From NCBI RefSeq assembly GCF_000003195.3, contig NC_012875.2:20495479-20559478 (forward strand): a stretch of 64,000 nt of DNA, read 5' to 3'. This DNA is from Sorghum bicolor (lineage: Eukaryota > Streptophyta > Magnoliopsida > Poales > Poaceae). The notes below the pieces were generated by a model that was not told the DNA's origin, did not search any database, and saw only the letters and a program-made list of their open reading frames with translations. Of the stretch, positions 24,781 through 35,873 are shown piece after piece. The translations under genes were made by a program, and so were the position numbers. The stretch's first letter is position 1, and the number at the start of each line of letters is the position of its first letter.

Positions 24781-27205
24781 ATGTCTAACGGGGATGGACC
24801 GCCACCCATGTTCGATGGGGATGACTTCCCGTATTGGAAAATACGGATGGAGTCATACCTTGAGGCATGCGATGTAAAGTGCCTAAAAGCCGCGACCGAA
24901 GGGTTTACCCCTCTAGCAAAAGACACCGCTCTTACTCCACAAGAGGAAGAAAACAAAAAGTGGAATGCGAAGGCCAAAAACCACATCTTTAGAGGCCTTT
25001 GCAAAGAGGTGTTCAACCGCGTTCGGAGCCACAAAACCGCCCATGAACTTTGGAAGGAACTTTGTGCGCTCTATGAGGGATCAAAGAGTGAACGCGAGGA
25101 ACGCTATCACTTAGTGATGAACAAGCTTAATACATTTGAGATGCTTCCTAAAGAAAATGCTAATGAAATGTATTCTCGCTTGAATGTCATTGTAGAGGAG
25201 CTAAATGGACTTGGGCTCACACAAATGAGTGCGGCAGATGTAGCAAGGAAGATACTATGTGTGCTTCCCATTGAGAAATATGGGCACATAGTAACGGTAC
25301 TCCATCAAGGGGATCTTTCCACCGCTACACCCACCGCCATATTGGGGAAGATCAATGCTCATGAGATGTACATGCACATGAACCCCCAAGACGGCTCCTC
25401 ATCGGCCAAGAAGGAGAAGAAGGACTTGGCCCTCAAAGCTTCTCACAAGGGCAAAGCCAAGAAGATTGAAGTTGAGTAATCAACTTCAAGTGATGATGAT
25501 GCATCTATAGCCCTCATGGTGAGAAGAACCACAAAGATGTTGAAGAAGCTCAACAAGAATGGAGTCAACTTTGACTCCAAGAAGAAGAAGTTCTTCACAA
25601 GTAGCAAGAGAAAGCCCATCTCTGAGATGGATTGCTACAATTGTGGTGAATTTGGCCATCTTGCTCACCAATGTCCAAATCCAAAGAAGGACAAATACAA
25701 GAAGAAGAACACAGAGCAAGATGACTCAAGTGATGATGACAAGAATGAGAAGAAGCAATATAAGAAGAAAGGTGGCAAGAAGAAGGAGCACTACAAGAAG
25801 AAGAATGGCAAAGCTTACATTATTGGTGACTGGCTCACCGACATTGAGAGCTCAAGTGGTGACTCCTCCGGCAATGAAAGTGATGATGAGAAGGTTGCCG
25901 CCATTGCCATCGATGCTCCATCACCATCATCTTCACCACCATCTACATCCTCTACACACCTATGCCTCATGGCTAAGGGTGACCGGAAGGTACAAAGTGA
26001 GGATGAGAGTAGTGAAAGTGATAGTGAATACGAATCACCTTCTTATGATGAACTTGTAAAATTGCTTAACAAGTACACAAAAGTCATAAGAAAGACTAGA
26101 AGTGAAAACGAAAAGCTTGAACTTGAAAATGAAACACTTCTAGCAAAGCTTAAGTCTAGTGATGAGCTTAGAGACCAAAATGAGATCATGACCACTAAGC
26201 TCAAGGAGCTCAAACTCTGTCTAAAAGAGCTCAAAGAAAAACATGATAAACTTGAGAGTGTTCATGATGAGCTTATCACTAGATATAGAGCAATGAAAGA
26301 AGAGCTATCAACTCTAAAAGCAAACTATGACAACCTAGAGATTGCTTATGAACTTGCAATTGATGAAACACATGTTGCTACTAACAATATTGCTAAGCTT
26401 GATGTAGCCACATCTTGTGATGACTTACTTGTGGAGAGCACAAGCAAATGTGTTGATTGCAAGGGCAAGAAAGTGGTAGTGGCCGAGAGTTATGAGGACA
26501 CTATCAAGCTCAAGGATGAAATTGTCATGCTCAAGAAAGAGCTGCAAGAACAAGCCAAGCACAAGACCATTGTGATTGAGTCACTTGATCAAGACAAGAA
26601 GCTTGCATATGAGAACAAGTTGCTCAAGGAAGAAAATCATTATCTCAAGCTGGGTTTGATGTATGACAAGCAAGAAGAAGATGAGACATTCATCTTGGAT
26701 GAGTTAGCTAGCAACAATGACCCAATCATCAAGAAGCTAACTCAAGAGAACAACAAGCTCAAGAAAGAGAAGGAACATCTAACCATGGGGTTAGCCAAGT
26801 TCACTAAAGGGAAAGACCTTCAAAGTGAGCTTTTTATGAACACCGTCATGAAGATAGACAAAAGTGGGATTGGCTACAAGGCTCATCAAACAAGGCTCAT
26901 CAAGTCTCTAGCCACTCATGATCAACCAAGTAAGCCAAAGCCAAAGAGATGCTTTGAATGTGGTCAAGAAGGACACTTTGCTCATGAGTATAAGGCACCA
27001 CTACCACCACCCTTGCCCAAGCATGCAAGACCATTTGCCTTCAATGCTCATTACATTGTAAGGAAAGACAAGAGTGGCAAGGTCATGGTTAGCTTCATGG
27101 GGCCACCCAACAAGCAAAGGCCAAAAGAAGATTTGGGTGCCAAAGCAACTAGTAGAGAAGGTCAAGGGCCCTAAGCAAATGTGGGTCCCTAAATCTCAAG
27201 CTTGA
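24781..27205 (+). pseudogene. gag of E3 (Sirevirus type)
   Basis: ATG at 24781 after a short leader. The N-terminal part (MSNGDGPPPMFDGDDFPYWK, UBN2/DUF4219-like copia gag) runs to an in-frame TAA at 25477-25479; the same frame continues to 27174. A first CCHC zinc knuckle, CYNCGEFGHLAHQC, is at 25633-25674. A long Lys/Glu-rich coiled-coil region follows (about 26040-26830), then a second knuckle, CFECGQEGHFAHEY (26950-26991), whose last Cys is Tyr. Near 27125 a single-base shift moves the conserved C-terminal tail (WVPK motifs) into the next frame, ending with TGA at 27203. Gag would package the element RNA; this copy is broken by the stop and the shift. Confidence 0.85.
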
Positions 27206-27219
27206 TCTCTTATGTGTAG

Positions 27220-30200
27220 GTGAACTACAAGACCGGTGGATCACATTGGGTAATTGATAGTGGTTGCACTCAACATATGACCGGAGATCCCCGGATGTTC
27301 ACCTCTCTTGATGAAGATGTTGACAACCAAGAGAAGATCACATTTGGTGACAATTCAAAAGGCAAGGTCAAGGGACTAGGAAGGGTAGCTATATCAAATG
27401 ACAACTCCATCACCAATGTGCTCTATGTGCAATCATTGAGTTTCAACTTGCTTTCGGTTGGACAACTTTGTGATCTTGGATTTGAATGCCTATTCAAGAA
27501 GAAGGAAGTAACTGTGACCAAGGAAGATGACAATGAAGTGATATTCAAAGGCTTCCGGCACAACAACTTATATGTAGTTCATTTCTCATCCGATGAAGTT
27601 GATGTCAAGACTTGCTTATTCACCAAGACTTCACTTGGGTGGTTGTGGCATAGAAGGTTAGCACATGTTGGAATGGGCACACTCAAGAAGTTGATGAAGA
27701 AAGAATTGATTAGAGGCTTAAAGGATGTGACATTTGAAAAGGACAAGCTTTGTAGTGCATGACAAGCGGGCAAACAAGTTGCAAACACTCATCCAACCAA
27801 AGCCTATCTCTCTACTTCAAGAGTGCTTGAGCTACTTCACATGGATTTGTTTGGACCAACCACATATGCTAGTCTTGGAGGAAACAAATATTGTTTGGTC
27901 ATAGTTGATGATTTCTCCCGGTATACTTGGACATTCTTCTTGCAAGACAAGGCCGAAGTTGCATCAATATTCAAGAAGTTTGCAAAGAATGCCCAAAATC
28001 AATTTGATGTGAAGATCAAGAAAATTAGAAGTGACAATGGCAAAGAGTTTGACAACACCAACATTGAAGAGTATTGTGATGAAGTGGGAATCAAGCATGA
28101 GTTCTCCTCAACATACACACCACAACAACACGGGGTTGTAGAAAGAAAGAACCGGACATTGATCACCTTGGCAAGAACAATGCTAGATGAGTACAACACT
28201 TCGGAGAAGATGTGGGCCGAGGCAATCAACACCGCATGCTATGCTTCAAACTGGCTCTTTCCTCACAAGTTCCTAGAGAAGACACCATATGAGTTCCTCA
28301 ATGGGAAGAAGCCCGATGTCTCATTCTTTAGAGTGTTTGGATGCAAAAGCTACATCTACAAGAAGCGCCAACACTTGGGAAAGTTCCAAAGAAGATGTGA
28401 CATTGGCTACTTGGTTGGCTATTCATCAAAGTCCAAGGCATATAGAGTCTTTAACCATGCCACAAACATGGTTGAAGAAACATTTGATGTTGAATTTGAT
28501 GAAACTAATGGATCCCAAGGAGCAAGTGATAATCTTGATGATGTAGGTGGTGAACCATTGAGGGATGCCATGAAGAACATGCCGTTGGGAGACATCAAGC
28601 CAAAAGAAGATGATGATGATGTGCAAATTATTGAGCCACCATCCACCTCACATGGTCCACAAGATGAAGACAAGGATGTGAGAGATGCTCATGAAGACAC
28701 TCAAGTCACTCTTGAGCAAGCGGTGGCACAAGCACAAGATGTTGATGCTCCCCAACCAACCCCTCAAGTGGCACCAAGAAAAACATCACATCTCCTCCAA
28801 GATCACTCTCAAGATCTCATCATCGGGAGTCCATCACGTGGTGTAACTACTCGTTCTAGACATGCTTTATTTATTGAACATCACGCTTTTGTGTCTCTTG
28901 AAGATGAACCAAAGCCTATAGAGGAAGCTCTTCGTGATGCGGATTGGATCATGGCCATGCAAGAGGAGTTGAACAACTTCTCTCGCAACCAAGTATGGAC
29001 ACTTGAAGAGCGACCCAAAGATGCAAGAGTGATTGGAACAAAATGGGTCTTCTGGAACAAGAAGGATGATCAAGGCAAAGTGGTGCACAACAAGGCAAGA
29101 CTTGTGGCAAAAGGCTTTTCACAAGTGGAAGGTCTTGACTTCTGTGAAACCTTTGCACCGGTGGCAAGACTTGAAGCAATCTGTATCCTACTTGCATATG
29201 CATCTAGTCATGATATCAAGTTATTTCAAATGGATGTGAAAAGTGCTTTTTTGAATGGATATATTAATGAGCTTTTCTATGTTGAGCAACCCCCCGGTTT
29301 TGAAGATCCTAGGTACCCCAAGCATGTCTACCGGTTGTCCAAGGCTCTCTATGGTCTCAAGCAAGCTCCTAGAGCTTGGTATGAGAGGCTTAGGGACTTC
29401 CTTATTGAGAAGGGCTTCAAGATTGGGAAAGTTGACACAACACTCTTCACCAAGAAAATGAATGGGGAAATCTTCATTTGTCAACTCTGTGTGGATGATA
29501 TTATTTTTGGCTCTACTAATGAAGATTTTTGCAAGGAATTTGGTGATTTGATGTCCAAGGAGTTTGAGATGTCCATGATTGGCGAGCTATCCTTCTTCCT
29601 AGGATTTCAAGTCAAGCAAATGAAGGAAGGAGTCTTCATCTCTCAAGAGAAGTACACTCAAGATCTTCTCAAGAGATTCAAGATGATGGATTGCAAGCCA
29701 ATCAAGACTCCCATGGCATCAAATGGGCATCTAGATATGGATGAGGGAGGTAACCCAATTGACAAGACTCTCTATCGCTCCATGATAGGAAGTCTACTCT
29801 ACCTCACCACATCTAGGCCCGATATCATGTTTAGTGTGTGTATGTGCACTAGATATCAAGCAATGCCTATGGAATCTTACTTGATTGCGGTCAAGAGAAT
29901 TCTTAGGTATCTAAAATACACACCTTGCCTAGGTTTGTGGTATCCCAAAGGTGCAAGATTCCAACTTGTAGGCTATTCCGATTCGGATTATGCCGGGTGC
30001 CGGATTGATAGAAAAAGCACATCCAGAGGGTGCCACTTCCTAGGTAGATCACTTGTCTCTTGGATGTCAAAGAAACAAAATAGTGTTTCCTTGTCAACGG
30101 CCGAGGCGGAATACATTGCCGCCGGTGCTTGTTGTGCACAAATACTCTACATGAAACAAACTTTGCTAGACTATGAAGTAGTACTAGACAAAGTACCTTT

Positions 30201-30447
30201 GTTGTGTGACAACGAAAGTGCCGTAAAACTTGCAAACAACCCGGTTCAACACACCCGCACAAAACATATTGACATCCGCCACCACTTCCTTAGGAATCAT
30301 GTTACTAAAGGTGACATATCCCTAGAGAATGTGGGAACGGAAAATCATTTGGCGAATATCTTCACAAAACCCCTAGATGAAGCTAGGTTTTGTATGTTAA
30401 GAAACGAACTAAATGTGCTTGATCTCTCTAACTTCACTAAAAGATAA
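27220..30447 (+). pseudogene. pol of E3: protease, integrase, RT, RNase H (copia order)
   Basis: One frame with a TGA at 27760-27762. Protease: WVIDSGCTQHMTG at about 27247. Pre-integrase zinc region: WLWHRRLAHVG; the TGA falls on the last Cys of that finger (CSA-stop-QAG). Integrase core in the segment from 27823: D8, D71 and E107 form D,D-35-E. RT starts near 29044 (WVFWNKK); its catalytic box reads CVDD at 29488-29499 where copia elements have YVDD. RNase H: SDSDYAG near 29977 and STAEAEYIA near 30094. The stop at 30447 is followed directly by noncoding DNA. Full copia pol length is retained, but the stop and the Tyr-to-Cys change argue it is dead. Confidence 0.9.
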
Positions 30448-30958
30448 AAGTTGTGTGTTGAATCCTGTAAATAACCTTACCTTTGCTCATCATGCATACT
30501 AAAACTAAAATACAAATTGCATTTAGGGCTTGTCCAACATGGTTAAGATAACCCCCTTTGTGTGTGTGAAAAAGCTTAACCTTGGATCAAACTTGACAAG
30601 CATTAGTTTACTTTCAAGTATTGCATTACATCTCATATCATGTGCATGCTTGTTATTTGACCGTTTCTTTTTGGTTATTCGTTGAGCATCCGCTGTGTTC
30701 GTCCATAGATAGGGGGAGCATTCAAAGCTCATTGTAATTCAAACCCCTAGCTTTATGGCTATATGATGCTCCTTGGTGATTTTCTTGAACTATTTTCATA
30801 AAAACTACTAAGCCTATGGCTAAATATTTGTAAAAAATTTGAGGGTTTGAGAGAAGTCACTCATACCAGTTCCATTTGGTGTTCTTTTGTGTGCTTTTGA
30901 AGATGGAACTTGGTTGGGTCAAAGTCGGACGTTGTGCTAAGTTGAAAAAGTGCTCAGA
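30448..30958 (+). other. E3 post-pol spacer with PPT-like motif
   Basis: No ORF worth calling. AT-rich, with an AGGGGGAGC tract at 30711-30719 that copies the core of the true polypurine tract at 44165-44178. Repeated PPT-like motifs are a reported Sirevirus feature. Confidence 0.55.
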
Positions 30959-31244
30959 GGAGCACCAGACGATGCACCGGACGCTGTCTCCGTGTGTCCG
31001 GTGCGGTGAGTGTGCCAGACTGCAATCACCGGACGCAGGAACAGTGTCCTTGCAGCGTCCGGTGACGTGCGTCCGGTGGTCACTAGGCGTGCCCTAAGGC
31101 ACCGGATGCTAAATCCAGCGTCCGGTGCCCATCATCCGGTGCGATGCATTTTTGCATACTTCTTTGCGCATGAGTCCGGTGGTCACTGGACGCGTCCGGT
31201 GCCACTTTAAGAGCGTCCGGTGACCCCGCGGCTGGCGCATAAAG
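30959..31244 (+). promoter_or_regulatory. Internal promoter-like module of E3 before the env-like ORF
   Basis: Contains at least six CACCGGACGC or GCGTCCGGTG copies (several with one mismatch), the motif that otherwise marks the LTR promoter. The last copy, GCGTCCGGTGACCCCG (about 31212-31227), is identical to the last copy before the LTR TATA box (about 23967-23982). A TATA-like CATAAAG follows at 31238-31244, then a CT- and GC-rich leader. I infer a second promoter driving the third ORF separately from the genomic RNA; there is no expression evidence. Confidence 0.45.
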
Positions 31245-31810
31245 CCCGCACCCAGGGGCATCTCGCGACGGTTTCTTCTTCTTCTTTCCATCGCCCGAGC
31301 CGCGCATACTCCTCCTTCGTGCCCTAGCTCACCGCCGCCGCCGGGATTTGGCTCCTCCGGCGATCTCGAAGCTTTCCCCTCGCGCCAGATCCGCCGCAGA
31401 GGCTCTCCTCTCCCTCCTTCTCTCGCGTGGATCCAAAATCTCACGAGATTTCTAGGGTTTAGGTGAGGTTATTGAACTCTGGCTTCAAGGTGTTTGATCT
31501 AATGTTTCAATGGATTAAGTTAAGGTTTTGACCTCGATCTTCTCCGTTCCCTGTCTGCAGCACCTTGAGAATTGGATTCGCGTTCTCCGGCAGATCTCGA
31601 TCGCGACTTTGAAACCAGAACTCATCCCGTCGCCCGATCGTAAGCAGTTCGCACCTGTTCCTTATCTATTCTTGCGATCTATAGGGTTCTCTCACCTCTA
31701 GTTGTTATGATTTCTTATATATACCCTATCTTGTCTATTCTCTGCAGCGCGTTGTTCTCAGTTGTCAGTCGGTTGTTTGTTGGACGCTTGATCAGTCGGT
31801 AGTTTTTGCA
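31245..31810 (+). other. Leader of E3 env-like ORF with two candidate introns
   Basis: A GC- and CT-rich start (31260-31440), then GT-AG pairs that look like plant introns: 31463-31560 (donor AG|GTGAGG, acceptor CTGTCTGCAG) and 31640-31747 (donor GTAAGC, acceptor ATTCTCTGCAG). Both are near the minimum plant intron size (98 and 108 bp), and the T-rich DNA between the sites contrasts with the GC-rich flanks. The ATG follows at 31811. The organisation resembles the 5' untranslated region of an ordinary nuclear gene. Splicing is predicted, not shown. Confidence 0.4.
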
Positions 31811-32839
31811 ATGGCTCGATGCAAGAATGTCAGTGGTCCGGTAGCCGGCACTGGAGGTTCCTCAGGTGGTGATGGTGGAGGTGATCCTCCTCATCGCCTA
31901 TCAATAGCAGAAAAAGGCAAGGGCAAGAAGCTAGCCACCAAGAAGCGCAAGGCCAGTGACAGAGATGCAGAGGTCGCAGAGGCAGTAGCAGTAGCGGCTG
32001 AGGCAGCTAAGAGAGGTGGTCGCTCTGGTGCTCTGAGGATTCGGGATGACCTCACGCCACAGCAGCGGTGTGCAGTTCTTCAGGCAGAGGCTCTACATTG
32101 ATCTCCTCCAGGCACCGTGTCGATTGGAGGACAGAGGATTAGGCTTGTGGTTGGGGATCCAGCTCAGGAGGATCCAGACACTGAGACAGAGGCCCAGGCA
32201 GAGGGTCCAGTAGAGGGACAGGAGCAGGAGCACACACCTAGGAGGTCGACTCGCGCTCGTACCCAGGCCACTCCTCGGACTGGTACGCAGGGTCAGTCCA
32301 CCTCCACTGCTCGTGCCACCCCAGCCAGAGGCACTCCAGCTTCACGACAGAGGCCAGTCCGGATCCACAGGGATCTCACTCTTGTGTCAGCCAGAGAGAT
32401 CCAGCAGCTGCGGTTCGTTCCATTTCCCACCTGGTTTCCAGCTGCCAGGGATCCCAGAGCCGGTGCCAGGTTCTACACAGTCGTCCAGGAGGACATCCAC
32501 GAGGCACTGGTTCGCTCTCAGTCTCAGTTCATGGAGCACCGAGTGATTGACCTTGAGATCCTCGGGAACGTGATTGGGGCAGATATTCGTCAGTATTTCA
32601 CCTACCTCCACGGACTCCCAGAGTTGCTAGCACTACCTGGTACTTATTACGAGCAGTGGGTCAGAGAGTTCTACGCGTCAGTATGGGTTTCTCCAGATCA
32701 CAGTTATATTCACTACACGCTGGCAGGCACAGATTATAGAGTGACAGCTTAGAGGGCCAGAGAGGTGCTGGGGTTGAGAGCCTGCTCCACCAGGATTCAC
32801 CAGCTCTGCTACGGGAACGTTGAGCCTCCTCGTCGTCCT
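31811..32839 (+). pseudogene. env-like third ORF of E3, N-terminal part
   Basis: ATG at 31811. Gly/Ser-rich start, then a Lys-rich basic stretch (KGKGKKLATKKRKAS, a possible nuclear signal), an acidic and Ser/Thr-rich linker, and a folded region from about 32390 (QQLRFVPFPTWFP) with the pattern of the domain annotated in databases as putative plant transposon protein (an EFYAS segment, then about 30 residues later LGL). In-frame TGA at 32099 and TAG at 32750. Interrupted at 32839 by E4 and resumes in the same frame at 42166. Called env-like from its position after pol; there is no evidence for a real envelope function. Confidence 0.7.
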
Positions 32840-34352
32840 TGTTGACACTAGCTAACACCACTTAGATACTAGGTTGTCATCCCTAGCATGGCGCCAGAGT
32901 GTACAAAGGTATTTATAAATGTAAAGGCTCTCTAGAAAATAATCTATTCTATCCGCAAGCGCACAGATAAAACACCTCATTGTAGCATTTCACCAGGATA
33001 AGTATTCCAGGTATCGTTATTTATAATTTTGCTTAGGGGATCTCAAGAAGATGGAATTAAATCAAGGGGGCAAAATCTATCAAGGCATAGACTAGAGATA
33101 AACTTGCAAGAACATGATTACTAATAAGAAACTCGTCACACAGTCACATACTTTAGCAGGGGGTAAACCATAAAGATAATGATGATAAAGTATAAGTTCA
33201 TGGGTAGATAGCACAGCGATTAGAAAATAGACTACTCCTCATATATGTAGGTGATGTCGGATTAGCTAGAGAATGGATTCTAAGTTATCTACTAACTACT
33301 AAGTCATAATCTACTCTAGTTATCTACAAGATCATATATAGCATAAAAGACTCTTCATTCATGTATAAGGAACATTGATAAAGTAAATCAGAGCATCGCA
33401 TGACTTACTCCACAATACCGGTTCTGCCTGTCCTATCAACGGAGGGTGGACTATATAAGAATCAACGAAGCTGTCACTATCGTGAACTACCACACGACTC
33501 GGCCAATAGGATACATTTGCAGATAAATAACATCTAAGCACCACGCTCACATGTGATCTATCACCTAACTCCCTCGCGACAAGAGCTAAGCGCTTTGCAA
33601 ACTTATACATGAACTCATTATCAATTAGAACTATATCAAATATAGAACTAGAGCAAACTAAGAACATAATAATTAAAGACATAATGCAATTAGAACAATA
33701 GAATTAGAGAAAGATATGAATAATACCAATCTTTATTACCGAAGATCCGAATCCAGAGCGTAGTGCTCTACTTCTCTAATTGCTATCTAATCAACCTCTA
33801 AACTTGAAGGATTAGGGAGTAGCTAATTCTAATTCTCTGTGGGAGAGAGATCTAAACCCTAACTTTAATGGCTACCTCTGAATAATGATTTCTCCTCCTC
33901 TCCTCCAGGGGCCAGGGGGTCTGGTTTTATAGTCCCCTCAAGTGAACGTGAGCCATTGGATCAAACCGACATAGATTGTATGGTTTAGATTGATCCTTTA
34001 GGTCGGTGGAGAGTTGTCCAGAGAGAGAGTCCTGATCCAACTCCTGGCCAGGGCGGGCGCCCAAGGGGGGTGGGCGGCCGCCCAGCTCCCGAGCCCGATT
34101 CGCGTCCCGTTCGTTCCCGTAGCTTCTGGATCCTTCTAGATTGAGGAAAATTGCGCGGCACGTAATTATCTCGTTGTAAACATGACATGTGGGCCTTCTC
34201 TCCCTATTTTCTGATAAACCCTGCAGAAATAGATAAACACCAAAGATCCTGGAATTCTGTCAGATAAAACCCCTATTCTAGATGTTTGTTTCATATTGAT
34301 CCTTTTTCATGTTTATTTGATTATTAATTTTAGTACTTAAGGACCGTCAACA
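32840..34352 (-). repeat. E4 3' LTR
   Basis: 1513 bp, plus-strand TGTTGACACTAG...GGACCGTCAACA. Nearly identical to 40647-42160. Carries the TATA box (33925-33932, minus), the GC-rich motif (about 34046-34083) and the leader ORF copy at 33359-33682. Confidence 0.9.
33359..33682 (-). CDS. LTR leader ORF copy in E4 3' LTR
   Basis: 107 codons, one residue different (Ala for Gly near the C-terminus) from the copy at 41165-41488. Because it lies in the 3' LTR it would be read only from transcripts starting in this LTR and running out toward the left. Confidence 0.3.
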   Translation of the reverse strand: MSLIIMFLVCSSSIFDIVLIDNEFMYKFAKRLALVARELGDRSHVSVVLRCYLSANVSYWPSRVVVHDSDSFVDSYIVHPPLIGQAEPVLWSKSCDALIYFINVPYT

Positions 34353-34368
34353 AACTCCCCCAAGCTTA
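34353..34368 (-). other. E4 polypurine tract
   Basis: The minus strand reads AAGCTTGGGGGAGTT next to the 3' LTR, the same as in E1. Correctly placed for plus-strand priming. Confidence 0.75.
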
Positions 34369-35873
34369 CCCTTTGCTCGTCCCTGAGCAAATAGCTAAAC
34401 TCAGACGGATCAGGAGTTGCTTCGATGTTTTCTTTCCTGACAGGCACACATGCTTTTACATAAAAATTCTTCCAGATTAGAGTGAAGTGTTATGGAGTTT
34501 AGTACCTGCACTTAAATCTTAAGTAATCGAAAGACAAAATAGTTAAGTCAAGCACTATCCCTCCTGCCTATACTTCACCTTTGTTCTAGAGTTTTTCATA
34601 AGTTTTCAAAATAAAACTCAGAGTTCCCAGCAATGATTCTCCCAGGTCTCTCTATATGTGGTATTTATGGATCCTTACCATAATGTCACTTACCTATAGC
34701 TAATGGAATATTTAAGTGGAGCTCATAGGAGTGGAAAACAGCTCATACATATGTTGTCTAATCGAGCCATGGATCCAAAGGAACTCAACATATAATTAAA
34801 TCAAGATGTGCATGTGTGATGGAGTAAATGATAGTGATGGTGAAAATGCATAAGAGATTATAAAACTTAGTTCTCATTGCTCCTCATATTGCTATCTCTC
34901 CTCTTTGATCTTTGCTTTCGGAGAACATGGGCTATTTTTTTTCAGGTGGGTAGTAGATACCCCTAATTCTACTGCCGGACACTTGTCCATTTTTTCCGCT
35001 CAAGTGGGCATCTTTATACCCCTAATTCTACTTCGGACACTTGTCCATTTTTACCTCTCGTCTCACTCTTTTTCTTTCTTTATCGAGGTTCCGGGCACTT
35101 GCCCCTTTTTATTTCCTCGCATATTTTTGCATAACCCATGCCTCTTCTGCATTAAATCTTTTTAGAGAGAGAGAATAACAATACTTGGGACAGTGAGTGA
35201 TAATATTTTTAGCAATTTTAATGATTGATGATAAATGCTGTGGTAGATACGTGCAAGTGAATATCTTAATTTAACCACATGAAAAGCTCCTAAGGGTCTA
35301 CACAGCTCGATCAAACTCAATGTGAATATAGTAAAAGATGTTATAGCAAGTATGGCTGTGGTAGGTAATTTTGTTATGCTAGGAACTCATCATGTGATTT
35401 GTAAGTTTTCAAAATAAATCTCTAGAACTTAGTGTAGTAGGAACAAGATAAACAGTAGCTCAACTTTATATCATGCCTTTCTCTTACCTAAACTTTAGTT
35501 TTGTGCTTCCCAAAGATAGTAATTTCAGTTTTAGTAATTCCTGGAAGAACTCTAATATAAAAGCTAGGTACTTGTAAGTAAGCAAACAGAGCAACTGTTC
35601 ATCATTTCCATCATGCATATTTTTGGTTTTTTTTTTCTAGAGATTAAACTTAGCAGAAAAATAAAGCACACTTATCTACTCTTTTTATTTTGTTTTCATG
35701 TTTATAAAGTTCAGTAATTTAAAGCAAGAAAATATTTATTTGGTTTTCTAAGTTTTTTTCCTTTTAAGATAAATTAAATACTAAGACAGAATAGAATAAA
35801 TAAGAAGAGCAAATAGAAACTTACTTGATAAATTTAGGGAGGAACTCCCCCAAGCTGGATGTTGACGTCGGTC
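34369..35873 (-). other. E4 noncoding region after the third ORF, with a 58-bp-period hairpin array
   Basis: About 1.5 kb without a credible gene. Three perfect 5-bp hairpins with 2-base loops start at 34977, 35035 and 35093, each 58 bp apart: GGACA-CT-TGTCC twice, then GGGCA-CT-TGCCC (plus-strand reading). A unit containing CCCCTAATTCTAC is duplicated with them. T-rich runs on the plus strand follow (35060-35115) and again at 35620-35760. E1 has the matching region at 730-840. Confidence 0.6.

Noticed and set aside
25559..26059. 166-residue ORF overlapping E3 gag
   Set aside because: Lys/Arg-rich shadow in another frame of the A-rich gag coding sequence.
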